From NCBI GenBank assembly GCA_023423795.1, contig JAFAEX010000106.1, forward strand, positions 1 through 16,002: a stretch of 16,002 bases of DNA, given 5' to 3'. Each line of letters opens with the position of its first letter. Within the stretch, counting starts at the first letter, position 1. Position numbers and translations under genes: made by a program. Shown in pieces: positions 1-6,047 of this stretch. The notes below the pieces were generated by a model. That model did no database searches, was not told where the DNA came from, and worked only from the letters and a program-made list of their open reading frames with translations. The DNA is from Chloroflexota bacterium (GTDB lineage Bacteria > Chloroflexota > Chloroflexia > Thermomicrobiales > UBA6265).

Positions 1-53
1 TTCCTCGACTTCTCGACTCGGATACGAGATCCCTCGACGGGCTCGGGATGACG
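1..53. repeat. Partial copy 1 of the 30-base-arm hairpin element
   Basis: The right arm, positions 24-53, carries the CTCGACGGGCTCGGGAT core and is identical over 30 bases to the right arm of the complete copy at 3231-3331. Bases 1-23 resemble the inner part of that copy in inverted form (TTCCTCGAC, TCTCGACTC). The left arm, if it exists, lies outside the window. The element ends 46 bases before the start codon of the solute-binding protein gene. Confidence 0.8.
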
Positions 54-56
54 ACG

Positions 57-90
57 AACGACGCCGGAACGACGACGGAACGACGAACGG
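57..90. repeat. Three tandem 11-12-base units
   Basis: The sequence reads AACGACGCCGG, AACGACGACGG, AACGACGAACGG head to tail. It lies between the hairpin element and the start codon, and its last bases run into the ribosome binding site of the next gene. It may simply be slippage-expanded spacer. Confidence 0.6.
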
Positions 91-93
91 GAG
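89..93 (+). promoter_or_regulatory. Ribosome binding site deciding the start at 100
   Basis: GGGAG is followed by six bases and the ATG at 100. The other in-frame ATG, at 94, directly abuts the motif and could not use it, so the second ATG is preferred. Confidence 0.65.
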
Positions 94-99
94 ATGCCG

Positions 100-1641
100 A
101 TGGAACGAACGATAGACGCGAAGTTCAGCCGGCGCGCGGCGCTGTTCGGGGCGGCGGGGTTCGCCGCGTCCGCGTGGCTCGCGCGGCCGGCGGCCGGGCG
201 CGCGCAGGATGCCGGGTTCTCGCCGGTGGCCGAGATGGCCATCGACCTCGGCGTCGAACCGCCGACGCTGGACCCGGCGACCGTCTACGACGTCGATTCG
301 TGGTCGGTCGTGCACTCGATCTACGATTCGCTGGTCCAGTACGGCCCGGACGGCCAACTCGAACCACTGCTGGCGGAATCGCTGGAGCAGACGGACCCGC
401 TGACGTGGGAAATCAAACTCCGGCAGGGCATCACGTTCCACAACGGCGAGCCGTTCGACGCTAAGTCGGTCGCCTTCTCGGTCGCCCACATCCAGGACCC
501 CAAGACGGGCTCGCAGATCGCCTCCAACTTCGCCGTGATCGAGTCGGTGGAGGAGGTCGATCCGCACACGGTCCGGCTGAATCTCTCCGCGCCCGCGCCT
601 TGGCTGCCGGCGCAGATCGCGGCGTGGCTGGGGATGCTGCCGCCGGTCTACGCCGCCGACCCGGCCAACGATTTCGCCAACAACCCGATTGGCACCGGCC
701 CGTTCCGCTTCGACGCCTGGCAGCGCGGCGCGGAGGTTCGCCTGACCGCCAGCCCGGACTACTTCGTTGACAGCCCGAAGGGCCGGCCGCTGGCCGAAAC
801 CGTCCGTTTTCGGTTCGCGCCGGAGGCGACGACGCGGGTGGCCGACCTCCTGTCCGGCACCGCCCAGATCGTGCGCGCGGTGCCGATCGACCAGGTCCCG
901 GCGGTCGAGGCGTCGGCCGCGGTCGTCATCCAGCCGATCTCCGGCGTCTCCTTCGTGCGCGTTCCAACCGATGTGACGCCGTTCGACGACGTGCGGGTGC
1001 GGCAGGCACTGAACTACGCGATCGACGTGGACGCCATCGTCGCCGCGCTGCTGGGCGGGCACGGGATGCGCCTGCCGAACTTCTTTGTCGAGGGCGGTCT
1101 CGGCTGGGACCCGGACCTGAAGCCGTACCCGTACGACCCGGACCGGGCGCGTTCGCTGCTCGCCGAGGCCGGGCTGGGTAAGGGGTTCGACACCCGATTG
1201 GCCTACACGACGACCGAGCGGGAGGATCTCGTTGCCGCCATCGCCGGGCAACTGGCTGAGGTCGGCATCCGGGCCGCGCTGGAGCCGGTCGAGACCGCGA
1301 CCTTCAACGCAACCTGGAAAGACCCCGAAAGCGCGCCCCTGCGTTACCTCACGTGGCGGCCGATGTTCGACCCGAACACGCTGCTCAGCCTGCTGGTCTC
1401 CTCGACCGGCTTCCTGTCGCGCTACGACAACCCGAACGCGCAAAAGCTGATCGAGGCCGGGGCAACCGAAACCGACCCGAAGATCCGGGCCGATATCTAC
1501 CGGCAACTCGGCCGCACCCTGCGCGACGAACCGGCCGCGATCTACCTCACGCAGTTGACCTCGATCTACGGCGTCGCCGCCGACGCGCCGCCATGGACCC
1601 CGCGCCCGGACGACTACATCATCCCGACCGCCGTCGAGTAA
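100..1641 (+). CDS. ABC transporter substrate-binding protein, family 5 (peptide/nickel type), Tat-exported
   Basis: This extracytoplasmic binding protein of 513 residues would capture oligopeptides, nickel chelates or similar small ligands for an ABC importer. Residues 10-16 (SRRAALF) form a twin-arginine signal. It is followed by a hydrophobic alanine-rich stretch and a likely cleavage near residue 36 (GRAQ). The mature part has the family 5 layout: an N-terminal block with EPPTLDPA, FHNGEPFDAKSVAFS and NPIGTGPFRF, a central VRQALNYAID segment typical of SBP_bac_5, and a C-terminal lobe. The length is normal for DppA/OppA relatives. No permease or ATPase gene lies next to it in the window. 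A hairpin repeat precedes it and a terminator-like hairpin follows three bases after the stop, so it may be transcribed alone. The ligand cannot be predicted. The family call is firm. Confidence 0.93.
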   Translation: MERTIDAKFSRRAALFGAAGFAASAWLARPAAGRAQDAGFSPVAEMAIDLGVEPPTLDPATVYDVDSWSVVHSIYDSLVQYGPDGQLEPLLAESLEQTDPLTWEIKLRQGITFHNGEPFDAKSVAFSVAHIQDPKTGSQIASNFAVIESVEEVDPHTVRLNLSAPAPWLPAQIAAWLGMLPPVYAADPANDFANNPIGTGPFRFDAWQRGAEVRLTASPDYFVDSPKGRPLAETVRFRFAPEATTRVADLLSGTAQIVRAVPIDQVPAVEASAAVVIQPISGVSFVRVPTDVTPFDDVRVRQALNYAIDVDAIVAALLGGHGMRLPNFFVEGGLGWDPDLKPYPYDPDRARSLLAEAGLGKGFDTRLAYTTTEREDLVAAIAGQLAEVGIRAALEPVETATFNATWKDPESAPLRYLTWRPMFDPNTLLSLLVSSTGFLSRYDNPNAQKLIEAGATETDPKIRADIYRQLGRTLRDEPAAIYLTQLTSIYGVAADAPPWTPRPDDYIIPTAVE

Positions 1642-1643
1642 CC

Positions 1644-1677
1644 GAACGGCGCGGGTGGGGAGCGGTTCGCGCCGTTC
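1644..1677 (+). terminator. Terminator-like hairpin after the solute-binding protein gene
   Basis: GAACGGCGCG (1644-1653) and CGCGCCGTTC (1668-1677) are perfect 10-base complements with a 14-base loop, beginning two bases after the stop codon. No U-run follows, so it is either an intrinsic terminator of the high-G+C type or an mRNA-stabilising hairpin. Confidence 0.55.
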
Positions 1678-1714
1678 TCGGTTGCCATGAAAGGGCCGCC
1701 AACGTCGCGCCCAG

Positions 1715-1866
1715 CCGGGGTTGATGGCGTTTGCTTTTTGGCGCGGGTACCGCCTACGTCCGCCCGGGGTTGAACCCCCGGGCTACGGGAGCGAAACCCC
1801 TCCGGGGTTGAGAACGAACGGTGTCCGCATCAAATAGGCAGGCGCCATCAGCCCCGGGCGGGCGTG
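1715..1866. repeat. Intergenic palindromic repeat patch, related to 11391-11466
   Basis: This patch lies in the 478-base gap between 1641 and 2120, which has no convincing gene. Bases 1715-1734 match 11391-11410 at 18 of 20 positions. Bases 1848-1865 (TCAGCCCCGGGCGGGCGT) match 11449-11466 exactly. Between the two blocks are two small hairpins: CCCGGGG with CCCCCGGG at 1763-1782, and AACCCC with GGGGTT at 1795-1809. The 11391 copy has about 75 fewer bases between the matching blocks. Confidence 0.65.
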
Positions 1867-1873
1867 GGCGAAG

Positions 1874-1889
1874 GCCGGATCGATCCGGC
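1874..1889. repeat. Perfect 16-base palindrome
   Basis: GCCGGATCGATCCGGC is fully self-complementary. It stands alone between two repeat families in the same gene-free gap. It could be a dimeric protein-binding site or part of the neighbouring repeat; the sequence does not decide between these. Confidence 0.5.
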
Positions 1890-1961
1890 GACCGCCTTCG
1901 GCTCCGGGTCGGCGACGATGGAACTATGCCTGTTTCAGAACTCCGCCAGCGTCAACCCAAC

Positions 1962-2046
1962 CGTCATCCCAACCCCGTCGAGGCATCTCGTGATCGAGTC
2001 GAGGAGTCGAGAAGGAACGAGATCCCTCGACGGGTCCGGGATGACG
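1962..2046. repeat. Copy 2 of the 30-base-arm hairpin element
   Basis: The arms lie at 1962-1991 and 2017-2046 with a 25-base centre. They pair with four mismatches. The centre matches the two ends of the 41-base centre of copy 3, as if 16 bases had been lost from the middle. It lies 73 bases upstream of the PPOX-nitroreductase gene. Confidence 0.85.
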
Positions 2047-2119
2047 GCGAAGACGGTTCGGGAACGCGCTCTTTGCGTGTCTCGATAACCTGCCTCGATG
2101 GCGCACCCCTGGAGCATGC

Positions 2120-3205
2120 ATGCCGAACGATTCCGACACCGAACACCTGGCGTGGTTTGCCGCCCACCGCGTGGCGCGGCTTGCGACCGTCGGCGCGTCC
2201 GGCGAACCGACGCTGGTCCCGGTCTGCTTCGCCCTGCTGGATACCGAAGTTGGCCCGGCGGTCGCCATCGCGCTTGACGAGAAGCCGAAGGCGGTCGCCG
2301 CCCGCGAACTGGCCCGTGTCCGCAACATCCGCCAGCGACCGGGCGTGGCGCTGCTGGCCGACGATTGGTCGGAGGACTGGTCGCGGCTGGCGTGGGTGCT
2401 GCTGAAGGGGCAGGCGCGCATCGTGGAACCGGGCGAACCGGGGCACGCCGACGCCGTGGCGACCCTGCGCGAAAAGTACGCCCGCTACCGCGCAATGGCG
2501 ATCGAGACCCAGCCGGTCATCCTCGTCGAATCCCTGCGGACGCGGGGATGGTCCGTCGCCGGGCTGGACGCCGACCCGGCTCCGCTGCCGCGCCCAGGGC
2601 GAGACGGGCTGGAAGACCTTATCCGGGGCCGCCGCTCGGTTCGGGCGTTCCGGCCGGACCCGGTGCCGCGCGCGGTGATCGAGGCGGCCATCGCCGCGGC
2701 GGGCTGGGCGCCGTCTCCGCACGGCCGGCAACCGTGGCGGTTCGCGGTCGTCGAGTCGCCCGAGCGCCGGTTTGCCCTCGCGGAAGCGATGGCCGCGACG
2801 TGGGAAACCCAACTCAACATGGACGGGCAGGACGCCGCCACGGTCGCCCACCGGCTGGCACGCAGCCGGGAGCGGCTGGAAACCGCGCCGGTGCTGATCG
2901 TGCCCTGCCTCTACCTCGACGACCTCGACGTCTACCCCGACCCGGAGCGGCAGGAAGCCGAGCGGCTGATGGCGATCCAGAGTTTCGGTGCCGCCGTCCA
3001 GAACCTGCTGCTGAGCGTCTACGCCGCCGGCCTCGACGCCGGCTGGATGTGCGCCCCGCTCTTCTGTCCGGACGTGGTGCGCGATGCCCTCGGCCTGTCG
3101 GCGGCTCTCCACCCGCACGCGCTGATCCCGGTCGGTTTCGCCGCGAAGGACCCGGTGCGCCGCCCGCGCCGCCCGCTGGAGGAGTTGATCGTCTCCTGGG
3201 AATGA
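2120..3205 (+). CDS. Two-domain flavin/F420 enzyme: PPOX-class F420-dependent domain fused to nitroreductase (FbiB C-terminal-like) domain
   Basis: This is a cytoplasmic redox protein of 361 residues. Residues 1-150 resemble the PPOX-class F420-dependent family (split-barrel fold): HRVARLATVGASGEPTLVPV at 16-35, VRNIRQRPGVALLADDW at 67-83 and a DWSRLAWV stretch at 86-93. Residues 160-361 are a nitroreductase domain with the FMN-contacting RRSVR at 171-175, WAPSPHGRQPWRF at 196-208 and an SFGAAVQNLLLSVYAAGLDA helix at 288-307. This half resembles the C-terminal half of FbiB, which reduces dehydro-F420-0 during F420 synthesis. The ATG at 2120 has GGAG five bases upstream; an ATG at 2116 is in another frame. 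The fusion suggests a role in making or using F420, but the substrate is unknown. The domain calls are good and the reaction is inference. Confidence 0.88.
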   Translation: MPNDSDTEHLAWFAAHRVARLATVGASGEPTLVPVCFALLDTEVGPAVAIALDEKPKAVAARELARVRNIRQRPGVALLADDWSEDWSRLAWVLLKGQARIVEPGEPGHADAVATLREKYARYRAMAIETQPVILVESLRTRGWSVAGLDADPAPLPRPGRDGLEDLIRGRRSVRAFRPDPVPRAVIEAAIAAAGWAPSPHGRQPWRFAVVESPERRFALAEAMAATWETQLNMDGQDAATVAHRLARSRERLETAPVLIVPCLYLDDLDVYPDPERQEAERLMAIQSFGAAVQNLLLSVYAAGLDAGWMCAPLFCPDVVRDALGLSAALHPHALIPVGFAAKDPVRRPRRPLEELIVSWE

Positions 3206-3230
3206 TGCTCGGGCGCTCCCGCTCCCATCC

Positions 3231-3331
3231 CGTCATCCCGAGCCCGTCGAGGGATCTCGTGATCGAGTCGAGGTGTCGAGGAATCGATGAGTCGAGAAGG
3301 AACGAGATCCCTCGACGGGCTCGGGATGACG
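3231..3331. repeat. Copy 3 of the 30-base-arm hairpin element (perfect arms)
   Basis: The arms at 3231-3260 and 3302-3331 are exact 30-base complements with a 41-base centre rich in GTCGAG. The element lies between the convergent ends of the nitroreductase gene (3205) and the small minus-strand gene (3371). There it could also act as a bidirectional terminator. Confidence 0.92.
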
Positions 3332-3370
3332 GGGTGCGACATGGCAGTTGCGCCGGGTACGGACGCGGCG

Positions 3371-3766
3371 TCACCCCTGCATCTGGTCGAGCATCTGCCG
3401 GTCCTCTTCCTCGGTGTCCCGGAGCACGGCGAGCAGGTCCCGCTTGCGCTCGACGAACGCCGCGAAGGTCTCGCCGACGATGGGACGGGTCATCGCCGCC
3501 ATGTCGTGCTCGGCCATCGGCAGGTCCCGGTACGCGGTCATCTCACGCGCCGCGGCGTCGAGGATGGACCCCGCCTCGGCGAGTTTCCCGGAAACGCTGC
3601 GGTAGGCGTCGAGTTCCGGCCGGGCCGCGTCGTCTGCCGGATTGAGCGCGTCCATGTGGCCGCGCAGCACCTCGGCCATCGCCGCCGCCACCGCGCCGAG
3701 CCGCTCCGGCAGCACGGCGTTCGCCGCCAGGCCTTTTCCGCACGTCCAGTCGCCCATTTCGTCCAT
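3371..3766 (-). CDS. Hypothetical helical protein, 131 residues
   Basis: I do not recognise the family. The product is rich in Ala, Glu, Asp, Met and Arg. It reads as mostly alpha-helical, with long amphipathic runs such as ERLGAVAAAMAEVLRGHMDA (21-40) and a C-terminal segment VERKRDLLAVLRDTEEEDRQ (105-124). It has no signal peptide, membrane segment or obvious metal-binding motif. A GAGG ribosome binding site lies seven bases before the ATG. The amino-acid composition looks like a real protein, unlike the arginine-rich overlapping frames. It is downstream of the M20 peptidase gene on the same strand, but a hairpin repeat separates them. A small four-helix-bundle role is possible, with no further support. 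Confidence 0.7.
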   Translation of the reverse strand: MDEMGDWTCGKGLAANAVLPERLGAVAAAMAEVLRGHMDALNPADDAARPELDAYRSVSGKLAEAGSILDAAAREMTAYRDLPMAEHDMAAMTRPIVGETFAAFVERKRDLLAVLRDTEEEDRQMLDQMQG

Positions 3767-3866
3767 GCGCCGACCTCTTCCTCGCTCACGCCGCGATTGG
3801 ACCGGTATCCGGCCCGCCGATCGGGGTTTGGTGTGTGTTTCGCAATCCGGTCGATGCAGTTCTCAC

Positions 3867-3948
3867 CGTCCCCCCGAGCCTGTCGAGGGATCTCGTTGTG
3901 CGAGGACGTGCGGGGTAGACGAGATCCCTCGACAGGCTCGGGATGACG
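3867..3948. repeat. Copy 4 of the 30-base-arm hairpin element
   Basis: The arms at 3867-3896 and 3919-3948 pair with two mismatches around a 22-base centre unrelated to that of copies 2 and 3. Both arms carry the same paired change relative to copy 3 (CCTGTCGAGG with CCTCGACAGG instead of CCCGTCGAGG with CCTCGACGGG), so the stem is kept. It lies in the 269-base gap between the M20 gene and the small hypothetical gene. Confidence 0.9.
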
Positions 3949-4035
3949 ATGGCGACTCCGCTTCGTCGCGCGCCAACGTCCCGGAGCGCCCGATGCAGCG
4001 GCAGATCGATCGCCGACGCTGATCTGCGAACGCGG

Positions 4036-5310
4036 TCAGTCGGCGACGCCGCACCAGTCGAGCAGGAACGCGCCGAGGACCTTCGCCGTCGGGGCGAGGG
4101 TGGCGAGGTCCAGCCATTCGTCGGCGGCGTGGGCGTTGGCGCCGCCCGCGCCGTAGCAGGCCGCCGGGATGCCCCGGAAGTTGAAGTAGCGCATGTCGTT
4201 GATGCCGGTGCTGGCGCGGGGAGCCATGTCCTCGCCGGTCACCTGCCGGTGCCAGCCGCCGAGCAGGCTGATCGACGGGTCGTCCATTGCCACCTCGGAC
4301 CCGGCGGAGCCGAACCCGTCGTAGGTCACGACCGGCGGGTGTTCGCGCAGCCAGTCGTTGCCATCGGCGGCCTCGCGCACGGCGGCCTCGATCGCGGCGC
4401 GGGTTTCGGCGACCGTCTGGCCGGGGTACATGCTCAGGCGGCAGTGCAGTTCGCACCTGCCCGGCACTGTGCTCGGCCAGTCGCCGCCGTTGACGACGCC
4501 GATGTTGAGGTTGATCGGGTGCTCGATGCCGGCGAAGGCGGGATGGGCGGGCTGCGCGTTGAGCGCGGCGTCCAGCCGCTGCAGCGCCTGGATGACCGGC
4601 ACCGCCTTCTCGATCGCGTTGACGCCCTTCCACGCCTGCATCGCGTGCCACGAGACGCCGGTGATGGCGATGCGGAACCAGAGCACGCCGACGTGTGCCT
4701 GGGTCAGCGCGCCGCCGGTCGGTTCGGTGACGATGCAGGCGTCGGCCGGGTAGCGCAGGCTCATATCCAGCGCGCCGTTGCCGGTGCACTCTTCCTCGAT
4801 CACGCTCTGGACGATCACGTCGCCCTTCAAGCCGATGCCGGCGTCGCGCAGCAGCCGCGGCAGCAGCATGTTCAGCGCGCAGCCGCTCTTCATGTCGAAC
4901 GCGCCGCGGCCGTACATCCGGCCATCGACGATCTCGCCGCCCCACGGGTCCTGCGTCCAGGCCGCGGCCGGCTCCGGGCTGACCACGTCGATGTGGCCGT
5001 TCAGGATCAACGAGCGGCCGCTGCCCGCGCCCTTCGCCACGCCGGCGACGTTCGGGCGGCCGGCGAACGGCACGCCGCTGTCGCCGGCGTTCGGTTCCTG
5101 CTTCAGCGACTCCTCGATGTCCCAACTGGCGGTTTCGAGTCCGCTATCGCGCAGATGGCCGGCGACGAACGCCTGCGCGGGCGCTTCGTCGCCGAGCAGG
5201 CTGGGGAAGCGGACGAGGTCGGCCACCAGCGCGGCCAGTTCGTCCTCGCGGCGGTCGATCTCCTCCCAAAGACGGCTGGTTGCGGCGTTCGGTTCGGGCA
5301 GCGTGGTCAC
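4036..5310 (-). CDS. M20 family metallopeptidase (ArgE/DapE/ACY1-type amidohydrolase)
   Basis: This cytoplasmic di-zinc hydrolase of 424 residues should cleave an amide or peptide bond of an N-acyl amino acid or small peptide. The metal site is complete: GHIDVV with His106 and Asp108, GRGAFDMKSG with bridging Asp139, IEEECTGNGA with catalytic Glu173 and metal ligand Glu174, TEPTGG with Glu196, and His394 in ANAHAADEW. The inserted dimerisation domain is about residues 205-320. The CTGNGA context recalls acetylornithine deacetylase and succinyl-diaminopimelate desuccinylase relatives, but substrate cannot be fixed within M20. The start is GTG, with GAGGAG eleven bases upstream, a rather long spacer. 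A large gene-free gap with inverted repeats lies upstream, so it probably has its own promoter. It is not clustered with argH, which is 7 kb away. Confidence 0.92.
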   Translation of the reverse strand: MTTLPEPNAATSRLWEEIDRREDELAALVADLVRFPSLLGDEAPAQAFVAGHLRDSGLETASWDIEESLKQEPNAGDSGVPFAGRPNVAGVAKGAGSGRSLILNGHIDVVSPEPAAAWTQDPWGGEIVDGRMYGRGAFDMKSGCALNMLLPRLLRDAGIGLKGDVIVQSVIEEECTGNGALDMSLRYPADACIVTEPTGGALTQAHVGVLWFRIAITGVSWHAMQAWKGVNAIEKAVPVIQALQRLDAALNAQPAHPAFAGIEHPINLNIGVVNGGDWPSTVPGRCELHCRLSMYPGQTVAETRAAIEAAVREAADGNDWLREHPPVVTYDGFGSAGSEVAMDDPSISLLGGWHRQVTGEDMAPRASTGINDMRYFNFRGIPAACYGAGGANAHAADEWLDLATLAPTAKVLGAFLLDWCGVAD

Positions 5311-5503
5311 GTGTGCGGTTACTCCTCACGGTCGCGGTTGTCCGCTCCGGAACCGGTCCGGGGCGCGTTTCGTACCCGGCGATTCAACCACGCCGGGACC
5401 GACCCCGCGCGGCGTCGATTGGGCGGGATGGCGTAACCGTAGTGGGCAGCGGAGAGCCGGGTTCGGCCCCGGTTCGTCGGCCTCGACGCGAACCTTCCGG
5501 TGG

Positions 5504-5590
5504 AGTTCTTTCGGCGTTTATTCGGTATTGATTCGTAATTTGTTCGGTGGCGGTTTTCGCGCAACCATGCCGAAACCGGGTTTCTTCGGT
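5504..5590. repeat. Left arm of an 87-base imperfect inverted repeat, with 11-base-phased TTCG motifs
   Basis: It pairs without gaps with 5868-5954 at 68 of 87 positions. The 32-base core, 5516-5547, is identical. TTCG occurs at 5510, 5521, 5532 and 5543, exactly 11 bases apart, in an A+T-rich stretch unlike its surroundings. The arm ends 194 bases upstream of the M20 start codon. Confidence 0.9.
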
Positions 5591-5867
5591 GATGGTCCCA
5601 GCCTTGCCCGGACGACGCCATTCTGGGCGCCCCAAATCGCGACCTCGAACGGGTCACGAGGATGTCGGGCGCGGGTTGCACATGGGCGCGAAGAAACGGA
5701 TCGCAACGGTGCGTGTCACGTGCCGCGCGCCGACGGTGGTAAGGGAGGGACCTCTGCCTTCCCTCGTCGGCGAGCGAACACGAGGGAGGACACCGGTTCC
5801 TCCCCGACGAACGTCGAACGCAAACGGGTCTGTTGCCCGGCTCCAAGCCCAAGAGCGTGCGGGGGAT
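5591..5867. other. Interior of the inverted-repeat unit; no gene seen
   Basis: The 277 bases between the arms hold no convincing gene. Reading frames run through them on both strands but give arginine/proline-rich products without domain signatures. The only visible structure is a pair of short hairpins near 5741-5803: TCCCTCGT with ACGAGGGA, and GGGAGGA with TCCTCCC. The flanking parts of the gap (5311-5503 and 5955-6047) also show no gene. Confidence 0.6.
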
Positions 5868-5954
5868 GCCGAAGAAACTCGAAATCCGCACGAACATGCG
5901 GAAATCGCTGCCGAACAAATTACGAATCAATACCGAATAAACACCGAATAAACT
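5868..5954. repeat. Right arm of the 87-base imperfect inverted repeat
   Basis: This is the inverted partner of 5504-5590. Its CGAA motifs at 5912, 5923, 5934 and 5945 are again 11 bases apart, and ACCGAATAAAC is repeated head to tail at 5932-5953. No clear target-site duplication flanks the pair. Confidence 0.9.
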
Positions 5955-6047
5955 GGCTCGCGACGACGGGGCAACCTGCTTGCCCGATGTTGCCGAGCGA
6001 TCCCAGCCGGTCGGGTCGGGCATCACGATCCGTGCGCCGGATTGCGG

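Noticed and set aside
1962..3948. Hairpin elements considered as a CRISPR array
   Set aside because: Copies are kilobases apart, inverted internally, and separated by genes rather than by uniform spacers.
3863..5436. Long reading frames opposite or out of frame with the M20 gene (also 1964-3118 and 8414-9784 on the minus strand, 6516-8289 on the + strand)
   Set aside because: Their products are dominated by Arg, Gly, Pro and Ala with no family motif, and they lie across clearly real genes. This is the normal effect of very high G+C on stop-codon frequency.
5735..5770. T-box-like sequence GGTGGTAAGGGAGGGA followed by a CCCTCGTC stem
   Set aside because: It has a loose resemblance to the T-box antiterminator, but the conserved ACCGCG part is missing, no stem I features are seen, and no gene on that strand lies downstream.
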